NCBI GenBank assembly: GCA_021823305.1
Contig: JAKAOE010000034.1
Span: 1 to 10,001 of the forward strand
Direction: 5' to 3'
Length of the DNA: 10,001 nt
DNA from: Acidobacteriota bacterium
GTDB lineage: Bacteria > Acidobacteriota > Terriglobia > Terriglobales > SCQP01
Below the pieces are notes generated by a model. That model was not told the DNA's origin, did not search any database, and saw only the letters and a list, made by a program, of their open reading frames with translations. A program made the translations under genes and the position numbers. Of this stretch, positions 1 through 6,435 are shown piece after piece; position 1 is the first letter of the stretch; each line of letters begins with the position of its first letter.

Positions 1-1
1 C

Positions 2-118
2 GGCAACTCGATCCCTGCGAGATGGCGCCGCCGCGCCGACGCCGTCGCCGCGGACCACCCGGAGCTGATCGCTGCCCTTCGCTCGGAAATCGCAACCACG
101 AGAGGCAACTGTTCGTGA
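2..118 (+). CDS. C-terminal end of an unidentified upstream gene (5' partial)
   Basis: The frame starting at base 2 is open from the window edge to a TGA at 116-118 and encodes 38 residues. It ends in a plausible amphipathic helix (ADAVAADHPELIAALRSEIA). The stop overlaps the GTG start of the helicase in a GTGA arrangement, which is typical of translationally coupled genes in one operon. The competing frame over the same bases, read from ATG 22, gives a run of arginines and prolines that looks like a shadow of this gene. Too little is present to name a family. Because it is coupled to a defence-type helicase, it is probably a partner subunit, but that is inference. Confidence 0.6.
   Translation, partial: GNSIPARWRRRADAVAADHPELIAALRSEIATTRGNCS
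100..105 (+). promoter_or_regulatory. Ribosome binding site deciding the helicase start
   Basis: GAGAGG lies 9 bases before the GTG at 115. The GTG also overlaps the stop of the preceding gene. Together these favour GTG 115 over the in-frame ATG at 22, which has no comparable Shine-Dalgarno sequence and would add a low-complexity Arg/Pro-rich extension. Confidence 0.55.
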
Positions 119-3100
119 ACCCAATCGACCTCAGCGCCGTCCTCGCCCAGCGGGTGGCATCATACCTCCGCACGACCTTCTACTTCTCAGACCCGGATCT
201 CCGCGAATCGTTCCGGGGCGCTCTCGAGGAAGGCGGCATCCACCGCGGCCCCTTCCTTGAAAAGCTCCCAAACTTTGCCCGCGGATGCCCGCCAGAAGAC
301 CTTCCCGGCGGCGCTGCCCTCCGCGGGATACTGGGCGACCTGCCGTTATACCGTCACCAAGAGCTTGCGGCTCGTTCCCTCCTGAACAACAGGAACGCGA
401 TCATCGCGACACCCACCGGCAGTGGTAAGACCGAGGCCTACCTCCTACCAATCATTCTCACGATACTCAAAGATCCTCGACCGGGCGTGCGAGCCCTCAT
501 CCTTTACCCGATGAACGCGCTTGCCAACGACCAGCGGAAACGCTTGGGGGACTACGCCGGTGAGCTCGCCAAGAGCGGCATCCAGCTATCATTCGGCCGC
601 TACACGGGCCAGACCCCCGAAAGCGCAAGCGACAACCGCCGCAACGCAAGCGCTGCCGCGCAGGATCGCAAACCCGGCGAGCTCGTCTATCGCGATGAGA
701 TGCGCCACTCCCCCCCGCACATCCTCCTAACGAATTTTTCAATGCTCGAATATCTGCTGCTGCGCCCCGAGGACAGCCCCCTTTTCGAGACGGTCAGCCC
801 CAACGCCACTCGCTTCCTCGTCCTCGACGAAGCGCACCAATACCGCGGTGCCAAGGGCATCGAAATGGCCTACCTCATGCGCCGCTTGAAGCAGCGTCTC
901 GGCACCACGAGGACGAACTTGCGCTGCGTTGCAACCAGTGCGTCACTCGGTCGCGGAAAACAAGATTTGCCGGCGCTCGCGGCTTTCGCCGAGACCCTCT
1001 TCGGGGAGGAATTCGACCCCCGAGACGCCATCATCGAGGAATCCGCCCCGCAACCCTCGGCCGACCCAGAAGGCGACCGGCTGAAACACGCCCTCCAGGA
1101 GCCGAAAACGGTCGAGGCCCTCGCCCTGGAATTGTTTCCCGAAGCCAATGGGGGAGGGTCCGAAGGCCTAGCCATAGCCGCACTGGAAAGAGCGCTGGGC
1201 AAGGGCGAGCTGCGCATCCGCTACCACTTGTTCATTCGTGCCCTCGAAGGCGCGTTCCTGCAGTTATGGCCCAGACGCCAGCTCGCAATAACAAAGGGCG
1301 CGCCGGCATCCACAACCGACAGCGGGCCCTGGTTCGAACTCGCCCTCTGCCGCGAGTGCGGCCAACATTACTATGTCGGTCGCGAACAAAACGGCAGGCT
1401 GCTCGAACCCGACCGTGACCGGTCAAGCCCGGATTTCGGCGTCGAATATTTCCTCCCCCTGCCTCAGAACGAAGGCCTCCCCGACCATGCGGAGGGCAGA
1501 TATTTATGCGGGCATTGCGCCGCGATCTGGCGAGTCGGCGCGGCCCCCGCCTGCCCCCACCCCGACCCAGCCCGCGTGGCCCGTTTCGCACCTTCAGCGA
1601 CGCACGAAGATCGCCTCTCCAAATGCGCTGCATGCGGCTACTCGGGTCCCGACCCCGTACGCGAAGTCGTGCACGGTGCCGACGCCCCGAACTCAGCAAT
1701 TGCGACGGCCCTCTTCCAGAACCTACCCGAAGGCCGACGCAAAATCCTCGCCTTCGCCGACGGGCGCCAAGAGGCGGCCTTCTTCGCCTGGTTTGCGGAG
1801 CACTCCTACACTGGCCTGCTCGAGAAGAACTTACTCGTACGGGCGGCAAAAAACGCACGCCTGCCCTCCTCCCCCGCCACGATCGTTGACCACCTCGCAC
1901 CGCTCCTCAGCGCCACCGGCGCCGCACCACGCCACGAGGATCAACACCAGGTCGGAAAACGCGCCTGGCGAATTGCCTACCGCGAGTTCTCGAACAGCGA
2001 GCCCAGGCTCTCGCCTGAGGGCGTCGGCATTCTGCGCTGGCAACTCGCGCCGGAAGTCTCCCGCGACCTCTGCGCTGCTCTCGCGCAGCAGCGTGGCGAC
2101 GTTCCGCAAGGCGAGCTAGCCGGCCTCATTCAGGTCCTCGTCGATAGCCTGCGATCCGACTGCGCCTTCAACCTCGAGACCAACCTCACGGCACCGCTGA
2201 ATTGGATGGACCTCGAACTGAACGGCCCCCAAAACCTCGTCGACCTCGCCCAACACGCGGGCACGAAGGGGGCCAAAAAACGCTTCAATGTCGTAGCGTG
2301 GGAGGGTGACAGCGGCTTCCGCCACGACTTCTCCGCAAAGGCGGGGGTCAGCAAAGACTTCATGAGTAAGCTCTGGGGCGAACTGCAGCGTTCCGGCGTC
2401 CTTACGAGACCGGGGAGTGGCTGGCGCCTCGATCCGCGCCTATGGCGCCTCACAGCTCTCTCCCCCGACGCAACTCTCTACGCTTGCAAGACGTGCCGGC
2501 GCGTGCAACATTCCTCAGTGCGGCGGTGCTGCTCCCGCCCGCGCTGCTCGGGCGAGCTCGAACCCACCACAGCTGACGCCAACGCCGACAATCACTACAG
2601 GAGGCTCTATGAAGCCGACCTGCCCGCCGGATTCCGCGCGGAGGAACATACAGCCCAACTCACCCCCGAAAAGGCCGCGAAATACCAAGCTGAGTTCACC
2701 GATGGCACCATTAGCCTGCTCAGCAGCTCGACGACCTTCGAACTCGGCGTGGACCTAGGGGACCTGGATCTCGTTTTCCTTCGAAACGTCCCACCGGAGC
2801 CATTTAACTACGCCCAACGAGTCGGCCGCGCCGGCCGCCGCTCAGGCCGTCCGGGGTTCGCTGTCGTCTACTGTCGACGCGCGCCCCACGATCTCGCATG
2901 TTTCCAGGATTCCCTGCGCACGATCTCCGGCAAGACCTCGCCCCCCGTCCTGAGGATCAAAAACCGCAAGATCGCTGCGCGCCACGCCGTCGCCGTGATC
3001 CTCTCGAGCTACTTCCGGGCCAACCGCCACACATTTGGTAACGTCCGCAGCTTCTTCGGGGACCCTCCCGCCGCCCTCCAACAGCTGCAAGCCTTCATCG

Positions 3101-4422
3101 CGTCAAATCAGGCGACCCTGGCCGCCGACCTCGACCAAGCCGGCATCACTCAACTCCTCCCGCCCACCGAATGGGTCGAGGCCGCAGTCGGCGCCGACAG
3201 TCAGCTCGCTCTCACCCAACTCGAGCTTCATAGCGACATGACAAATCTTCGCTCACTTGAAAACCAGGCGAGCAGCCGAGGAGATCACAGGGCGGCGCAA
3301 CGCGCTGTCGACCGACTGAAGACCATCCTCGACGGCGACGTCCTCTCCTACCTTTCCGCCCGCGCTGTAATCCCCAAATACGGCTTCCCTGTGGACGTCG
3401 TGACCCTGGAACCACCTCTGGCGACGTCCGCGCGCGGGGTCGGGGTCGAGCTCGCGCGCGACCTGTCCATCGCCGTCGCGGAATTCGCCCCGGGGAGCGA
3501 GCTCATAGCCAACAAGAAGATCTGGACCTCAGTCGGGCTGAAGCGCGTCATCGCCAAAGAGTGGCACCGCTCGGCCTACTGGCGCTGTCAGCACCACGGG
3601 GCCTTCTCCCTCGGCCCCCCCAAGCCCTGCTGCAGCAAGATGCAGCAATCGGAATTTGTCTCGCCCCAGTTCGGGTTTGTTGCAGACACCTCGACGAAGA
3701 ATCCCACCCGAAAGCCGGAACGCCTATTCGCAACGCGCCCATTCTTCGCGGGGTTCGACAACCCAGGCCAGCAAGCATTCACTCCCTGTGCGGCCCTCTC
3801 AGTGGAGAAAGCATCGCCCGGCAAACTCGTCGTCCTTTGCGAAGGCCGCAAAGGCAGGGGCTTCCTCATTTGCCCCGACTGCGGTGCCGAAACCGACAAG
3901 CTTGCCGCGCCCCACCGCACCCCGCTCGGGGCCCAATGCGCCGGCAAACCCAGCCGCCCTGTCGCCCTCGGGCACGAGTTCCTGACGGACGTGCTCAGCG
4001 CCACGTTCCAACTTCCAGACCCGCCATGCCTTGACGGCCGCATCCCGGCCTGGTCAACCGCGTTTTCCCTTCTCTACGGCGCCGCCGAGGTGCTTGAGGT
4101 GCCCTCACCCGATATCAACGTCACAGTGGCGGCGATCACGTCCCGCGAATTCCGCGTGGTCCTCTACGACTCCGTTCCAGGCGGTGCCGGCCTCGTCGCG
4201 CAGCTCGAACGGCCGGACATCCTGCGCCGAGCCATACGGGTCGCCCTCGAGCGAGTCAACGGAAAGTGCAAATGCGCCGAGAACACAAGCTGCCAGGGCT
4301 GCCTACGCAGCTACCACAACCAGTTTGCCCACGCCTGGCTCGTCCGCGGGGAAGCATACCGCGTCCTGAAAACCACGCTCGACTCCTGGGCAGGAAGCAC
4401 GACCGCCGCCGCTAGCTCGTAG
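115..4422 (+). CDS. Large DEAH-box helicase with C-terminal DUF1998/MZB zinc module (COG1205-like)
   Basis: Predicted ATP-dependent DNA translocase/helicase of 1435 aa, cytoplasmic. Visible in order, numbered from GTG 115: YRHQ 79-82; Walker A TPTGSGKTE 99-107; DEAH 238-241; TSAS motif III 274-277; cysteine pairs 412/415, 465/468 and 504/507; start of RecA2 at KILAFADGRQ (from 543); a winged-helix-like stretch near 746-780; cysteines 791/794/805/806/811; EHTAQL 844-849; STTFELGVDLG 872-882; arginine-finger motif QRVGRAGRR 901-909; cysteines 1158/1172/1173 and 1253/1256; YDSVPGGAG 1351-1359; and the MZB cluster C1385, C1387, C1393, C1396. This order is that of long DUF1998 helicases, some of which serve in DISARM- or Druantia-type phage defence. 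All catalytic motifs are intact. Third-position G/C bias is weaker than in the pump genes, consistent with transfer. The family assignment is firm; the biological role is inferred. Confidence 0.93.
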   Translation: MNPIDLSAVLAQRVASYLRTTFYFSDPDLRESFRGALEEGGIHRGPFLEKLPNFARGCPPEDLPGGAALRGILGDLPLYRHQELAARSLLNNRNAIIATPTGSGKTEAYLLPIILTILKDPRPGVRALILYPMNALANDQRKRLGDYAGELAKSGIQLSFGRYTGQTPESASDNRRNASAAAQDRKPGELVYRDEMRHSPPHILLTNFSMLEYLLLRPEDSPLFETVSPNATRFLVLDEAHQYRGAKGIEMAYLMRRLKQRLGTTRTNLRCVATSASLGRGKQDLPALAAFAETLFGEEFDPRDAIIEESAPQPSADPEGDRLKHALQEPKTVEALALELFPEANGGGSEGLAIAALERALGKGELRIRYHLFIRALEGAFLQLWPRRQLAITKGAPASTTDSGPWFELALCRECGQHYYVGREQNGRLLEPDRDRSSPDFGVEYFLPLPQNEGLPDHAEGRYLCGHCAAIWRVGAAPACPHPDPARVARFAPSATHEDRLSKCAACGYSGPDPVREVVHGADAPNSAIATALFQNLPEGRRKILAFADGRQEAAFFAWFAEHSYTGLLEKNLLVRAAKNARLPSSPATIVDHLAPLLSATGAAPRHEDQHQVGKRAWRIAYREFSNSEPRLSPEGVGILRWQLAPEVSRDLCAALAQQRGDVPQGELAGLIQVLVDSLRSDCAFNLETNLTAPLNWMDLELNGPQNLVDLAQHAGTKGAKKRFNVVAWEGDSGFRHDFSAKAGVSKDFMSKLWGELQRSGVLTRPGSGWRLDPRLWRLTALSPDATLYACKTCRRVQHSSVRRCCSRPRCSGELEPTTADANADNHYRRLYEADLPAGFRAEEHTAQLTPEKAAKYQAEFTDGTISLLSSSTTFELGVDLGDLDLVFLRNVPPEPFNYAQRVGRAGRRSGRPGFAVVYCRRAPHDLACFQDSLRTISGKTSPPVLRIKNRKIAARHAVAVILSSYFRANRHTFGNVRSFFGDPPAALQQLQAFIASNQATLAADLDQAGITQLLPPTEWVEAAVGADSQLALTQLELHSDMTNLRSLENQASSRGDHRAAQRAVDRLKTILDGDVLSYLSARAVIPKYGFPVDVVTLEPPLATSARGVGVELARDLSIAVAEFAPGSELIANKKIWTSVGLKRVIAKEWHRSAYWRCQHHGAFSLGPPKPCCSKMQQSEFVSPQFGFVADTSTKNPTRKPERLFATRPFFAGFDNPGQQAFTPCAALSVEKASPGKLVVLCEGRKGRGFLICPDCGAETDKLAAPHRTPLGAQCAGKPSRPVALGHEFLTDVLSATFQLPDPPCLDGRIPAWSTAFSLLYGAAEVLEVPSPDINVTVAAITSREFRVVLYDSVPGGAGLVAQLERPDILRRAIRVALERVNGKCKCAENTSCQGCLRSYHNQFAHAWLVRGEAYRVLKTTLDSWAGSTTAAASS

Positions 4423-4668
4423 CCCACCGGCCCCCGCGGGCGCTACCCGCTTTCCATCGCCGGCACCGCCCACCAGGCCGGCACCGTCCGCTTCGGCCCC
4501 GATCCCGCCACCAGCGCCCTCGACCTCAACTGCAAGGCCCACGACCTCGACAACCTCTACGTCGTCGACGCCAGCTTCTTCCCCTCCATCGCCGCCGTCA
4601 ACCCCTCCCTCACCATCATCGCCAACGCTCTGCGCGTCGGCGACCACCTCCTCGCCCGCCTGCGCTGA
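4423..4668 (+). pseudogene. 3' remnant of a GMC oxidoreductase (C-terminal domain only)
   Basis: An 81-codon open stretch with no start of its own runs from the helicase stop to TGA 4666-4668. It reads as the end of a GMC-family FAD-dependent oxidoreductase (choline dehydrogenase-like, COG2303): GTAHQAGTVRFG with the catalytic His codon at 4471, then DLDNLYVVDASFFPS, VNPS with the partner Asn codon at 4600, and a typical ending ANALRVGDHL. The FAD-binding N-terminal part, normally some 400 or more residues, is absent and has been replaced by the helicase. Only 3 of 81 sense codons end in A or T, far fewer than in the helicase, so this is probably host chromosomal sequence left at a breakpoint near 4420-4440. 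It happens to be in the helicase frame, separated by the TAG at 4420. Read-through fusion seems unlikely. Confidence 0.85.
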
Positions 4669-4710
4669 CCGCCGCCCCGCCCCGCCGCCCTGCTCCGCCC
4701 CGATCCTGGC

Positions 4711-4751
4711 GGCGCACCCCCCCGGGCTGCGGGGCTCCGTCCCGGTGCGCC
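4711..4751 (+). repeat. Inverted repeat in the spacer before the ATPase gene
   Basis: GGCGCACC at 4711-4718 is the exact reverse complement of GGTGCGCC at 4744-4751. Between the arms, CCCC 4720-4723 and GGGG 4731-4734 could form a small inner stem. No T-run follows, so it is not a canonical intrinsic terminator. It could insulate the ATPase gene from upstream transcription or be a regulator or recombination site. In DNA this GC-rich, chance cannot be excluded. Confidence 0.45.
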
Positions 4752-4762
4752 ACATATGCCGG

Positions 4763-4771
4763 TGCTAAACT
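4763..4771 (+). promoter_or_regulatory. Possible extended -10 element for a leaderless ATPase transcript
   Basis: TGCTAAACT carries an extended -10 TG (4763-4764) one base before the hexamer TAAACT (4766-4771), the most AT-rich point of this spacer. Only 9 bases separate it from the GTG at 4781, so transcription would start at or just before the start codon. No clear Shine-Dalgarno sequence precedes that GTG, which fits a leaderless message. No recognisable -35 box is seen 17 bases upstream. Confidence 0.35.
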
Positions 4772-4780
4772 GGCCTCGCC

Positions 4781-5965
4781 GTGCCCTCGCCCAGCCTGTC
4801 CATCCGCAATTTCGGCCCGCTGTCGGAATGCAACCTCGAATTCGGCGACCTGACCGTGCTCGTCGGCCCGCAAGCCTCGGGCAAGAGCATCGCCCTCCAG
4901 CTGCTGAAGCTCATCGTGGACACCGGCCAAGTCCAGGAAGAGCTCCGTCGCTACGGATTCGATTGGCACGGCAGGCAAACCGAGTTTCTCGAGCTCTATT
5001 TCGGGGAGGGTATGAGCTCGCTTTGGCGCAAAGACCAAACAGCGATCTCTTGGAACGGCGCGCCTACCGCCATCGCCGCACAAGTCCTGCGTCAGCAGCG
5101 CAACAAGAAGGAGAGTCTGTTCTTCATCCCGGCGCAGCGCGTCCTCGCCGTGCGCGACGGCTGGCCCAGGCTGTTCCGGGACTTTTCCCCGGGCGACCCA
5201 TTCGTCGTTCGTGAATTCAGCGAGAGGCTGCGCGACGTCGTCGAGCACGAACTCGGCCAGAACCTCAGCCTCTTTCCTCAGGCCAAGCGGCTGAAGGAAC
5301 CCATGCGCGCGCTCCTCAGCGCACAGCTATTCGGGGACTTTACGCTTAAAGTCGAAACCTCGCGTATTCAAAAGCGGCTGGTGCTGGCCAAGGACGACCA
5401 CGACGGCAGCCTCCCCTACATGGTGTGGTCCGCGGGCCAGCGGGAGTTTGGCCCTCTGCTCCTCGGCCTCTACTGGCTCATGCCGCGCGTTAAGGCGCCG
5501 CGCCGCGGCGACTTCCAGTGGCTCGTGATCGAGGAGCCCGAAATGGGGTTGCACCCGCGCGCGGTCGCCGCGACCATGATGCTCGTGTTCGAGCTGCTCC
5601 GGCGGGGGTACCGGGTGTGCCTTTCGACGCATTCGACGCACGTGCTCGAGACCCTCTGGGCCGTGAAGAACATTCGCTCGGGCGCGGCCAAAGCGACCCC
5701 CCAGCAGGCCCGCGAACTGTTGAACGTTCTCAGTGTCGAACCGGGCCAGTCGATGCAACAGGTCGCGGAAGCGGCGCTGAACGCACACATCAAGGTCTTC
5801 TATTTCGATCGCATCGCCGGCGCATCCCACGATATCTCCGACCTCGACCCCGGCAGCGCCGACGCCGACATGCAGGGCTGGGGCGGCCTCGCCGAGATCA
5901 GCGCCCGCGCCAACGAAGCTGTGGCTTCTGTCGCGGCGCACCTGGGCAAGGGTTCGGCGGAATGA
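4781..5965 (+). CDS. AAA/ABC-type ATPase (AAA_15/AAA_21 family, OLD-like)
   Basis: A 394-aa P-loop ATPase, cytoplasmic. It opens with the SIRNFGPL strand typical of RecF/OLD/SMC-like heads. Visible: Walker A GPQASGKS 29-36; the family motif FIPAQR 115-120; an ABC-signature-like SAGQRE 217-222; Walker B with an acidic pair, LVIEEPE 248-254, followed by MGLHP; and the H-loop LSTHS 281-285. The C-terminal part ends with a DLDPGSAD...WGGLAEIS segment. There is no TOPRIM or nuclease domain, so it differs from OLD nucleases, and no long coiled coil. GTG 4781 is chosen because it directly precedes the conserved first strand; the ATG at 4756 is out of frame. It overlaps the next gene by ATGA. Such ATPases often act as sensors or regulators paired with a separate effector in anti-phage systems (PARIS AriA, Septu PtuA). 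That role here is inference. Confidence 0.9.
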   Translation: MPSPSLSIRNFGPLSECNLEFGDLTVLVGPQASGKSIALQLLKLIVDTGQVQEELRRYGFDWHGRQTEFLELYFGEGMSSLWRKDQTAISWNGAPTAIAAQVLRQQRNKKESLFFIPAQRVLAVRDGWPRLFRDFSPGDPFVVREFSERLRDVVEHELGQNLSLFPQAKRLKEPMRALLSAQLFGDFTLKVETSRIQKRLVLAKDDHDGSLPYMVWSAGQREFGPLLLGLYWLMPRVKAPRRGDFQWLVIEEPEMGLHPRAVAATMMLVFELLRRGYRVCLSTHSTHVLETLWAVKNIRSGAAKATPQQARELLNVLSVEPGQSMQQVAEAALNAHIKVFYFDRIAGASHDISDLDPGSADADMQGWGGLAEISARANEAVASVAAHLGKGSAE

Positions 5966-6420
5966 GCTTTCGCGCCGCCCTGCAAGCCACCCCCGGCCTC
6001 CAGAACGCCTACTGCCCAGGCCTCCAAGCGCTGAGAGCGGAGGACCGCGCCCGCATACGAGCGGCCAATGCGCGCAGCCTCGCCGGCAGCGCGGACATCG
6101 ACGCCGCCCTCGGAACGGCGTACGCGAATGCCGCGCGTTGGGACTACGCCATCGCGCATCGCGCCCACCACCCGCCGGGCGAACGCGTCTACTGGGTCGA
6201 GGTCCACTCCGCGCACACCGGCGACGTCGGCGCCGTCCTCGCCAAGCTGAATTGGCTAAAGTCCTGGTTGAGCGGTGCCGCTCCCCTCCTCGCCGTCCTC
6301 CCGCGTGAGTTCGTCTGGCTCGCAACCGGCCCGGTCCACATCCTCGCCGGCTCGCCGCAAGCGCGCAGGCTCGCGCAGAGCGGGCTCCGCCCGCCGCAGG
6401 GCCAACTCACGCTGCCCTGA
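5962..6420 (+). CDS. Small protein coupled to the ATPase; possible PD-(D/E)XK-like effector
   Basis: A 152-aa soluble protein with no signal peptide or membrane segment. Its ATG overlaps the ATPase TGA (ATGA), and an AAGGG ribosome binding site lies 9 bases upstream, so the two are very likely co-translated. I cannot assign a named family. Visible pattern: GSADIDAAL near 42-50; RWDYAI 59-64; YWVEVHSA 77-84; a helix GDVGAVLAKLNWLKSWL (87-103); then hydrophobic strands PLLAVLP and FVWLATG. A strand bearing D61, a strand bearing E80-x-H82 and a following helix with K95 recall the PD-(D/E)XK nuclease core, with His in place of the usual Lys. That fold call is speculative. It may instead be a non-enzymatic partner of the ATPase. 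Its stop is 15 bases from the pump gene's stop on the other strand. Confidence 0.8.
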   Translation: MSFRAALQATPGLQNAYCPGLQALRAEDRARIRAANARSLAGSADIDAALGTAYANAARWDYAIAHRAHHPPGERVYWVEVHSAHTGDVGAVLAKLNWLKSWLSGAAPLLAVLPREFVWLATGPVHILAGSPQARRLAQSGLRPPQGQLTLP

Positions 6421-6435
6421 GCCGCGCCCCGCGCC

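Noticed and set aside
22..114. N-terminal extension of the helicase from ATG 22
   Set aside because: It gives an Arg/Pro-rich low-complexity stretch and overlaps the end of the upstream gene in another frame. GTG 115 has a ribosome binding site and a GTGA overlap.
4436..4453. GCGGG/CCCGC hairpin followed by TTT as a helicase terminator
   Set aside because: The stem is only 5 bp and the T-run only 3 bases. The same bases are explained as coding sequence of the GMC remnant (RYPLS).
4756..5214. 152-aa open frame starting at ATG 4756
   Set aside because: It is out of frame with the ATPase and has low-complexity composition. The ATPase frame over the same bases has Walker A and family motifs.
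5518..5961. Longer upstream form of the 152-aa gene
   Set aside because: The extension runs over the conserved Walker B and H-loop region of the ATPase in another frame and is Arg/Gly-rich. ATG 5962 with its own ribosome binding site is the natural start.
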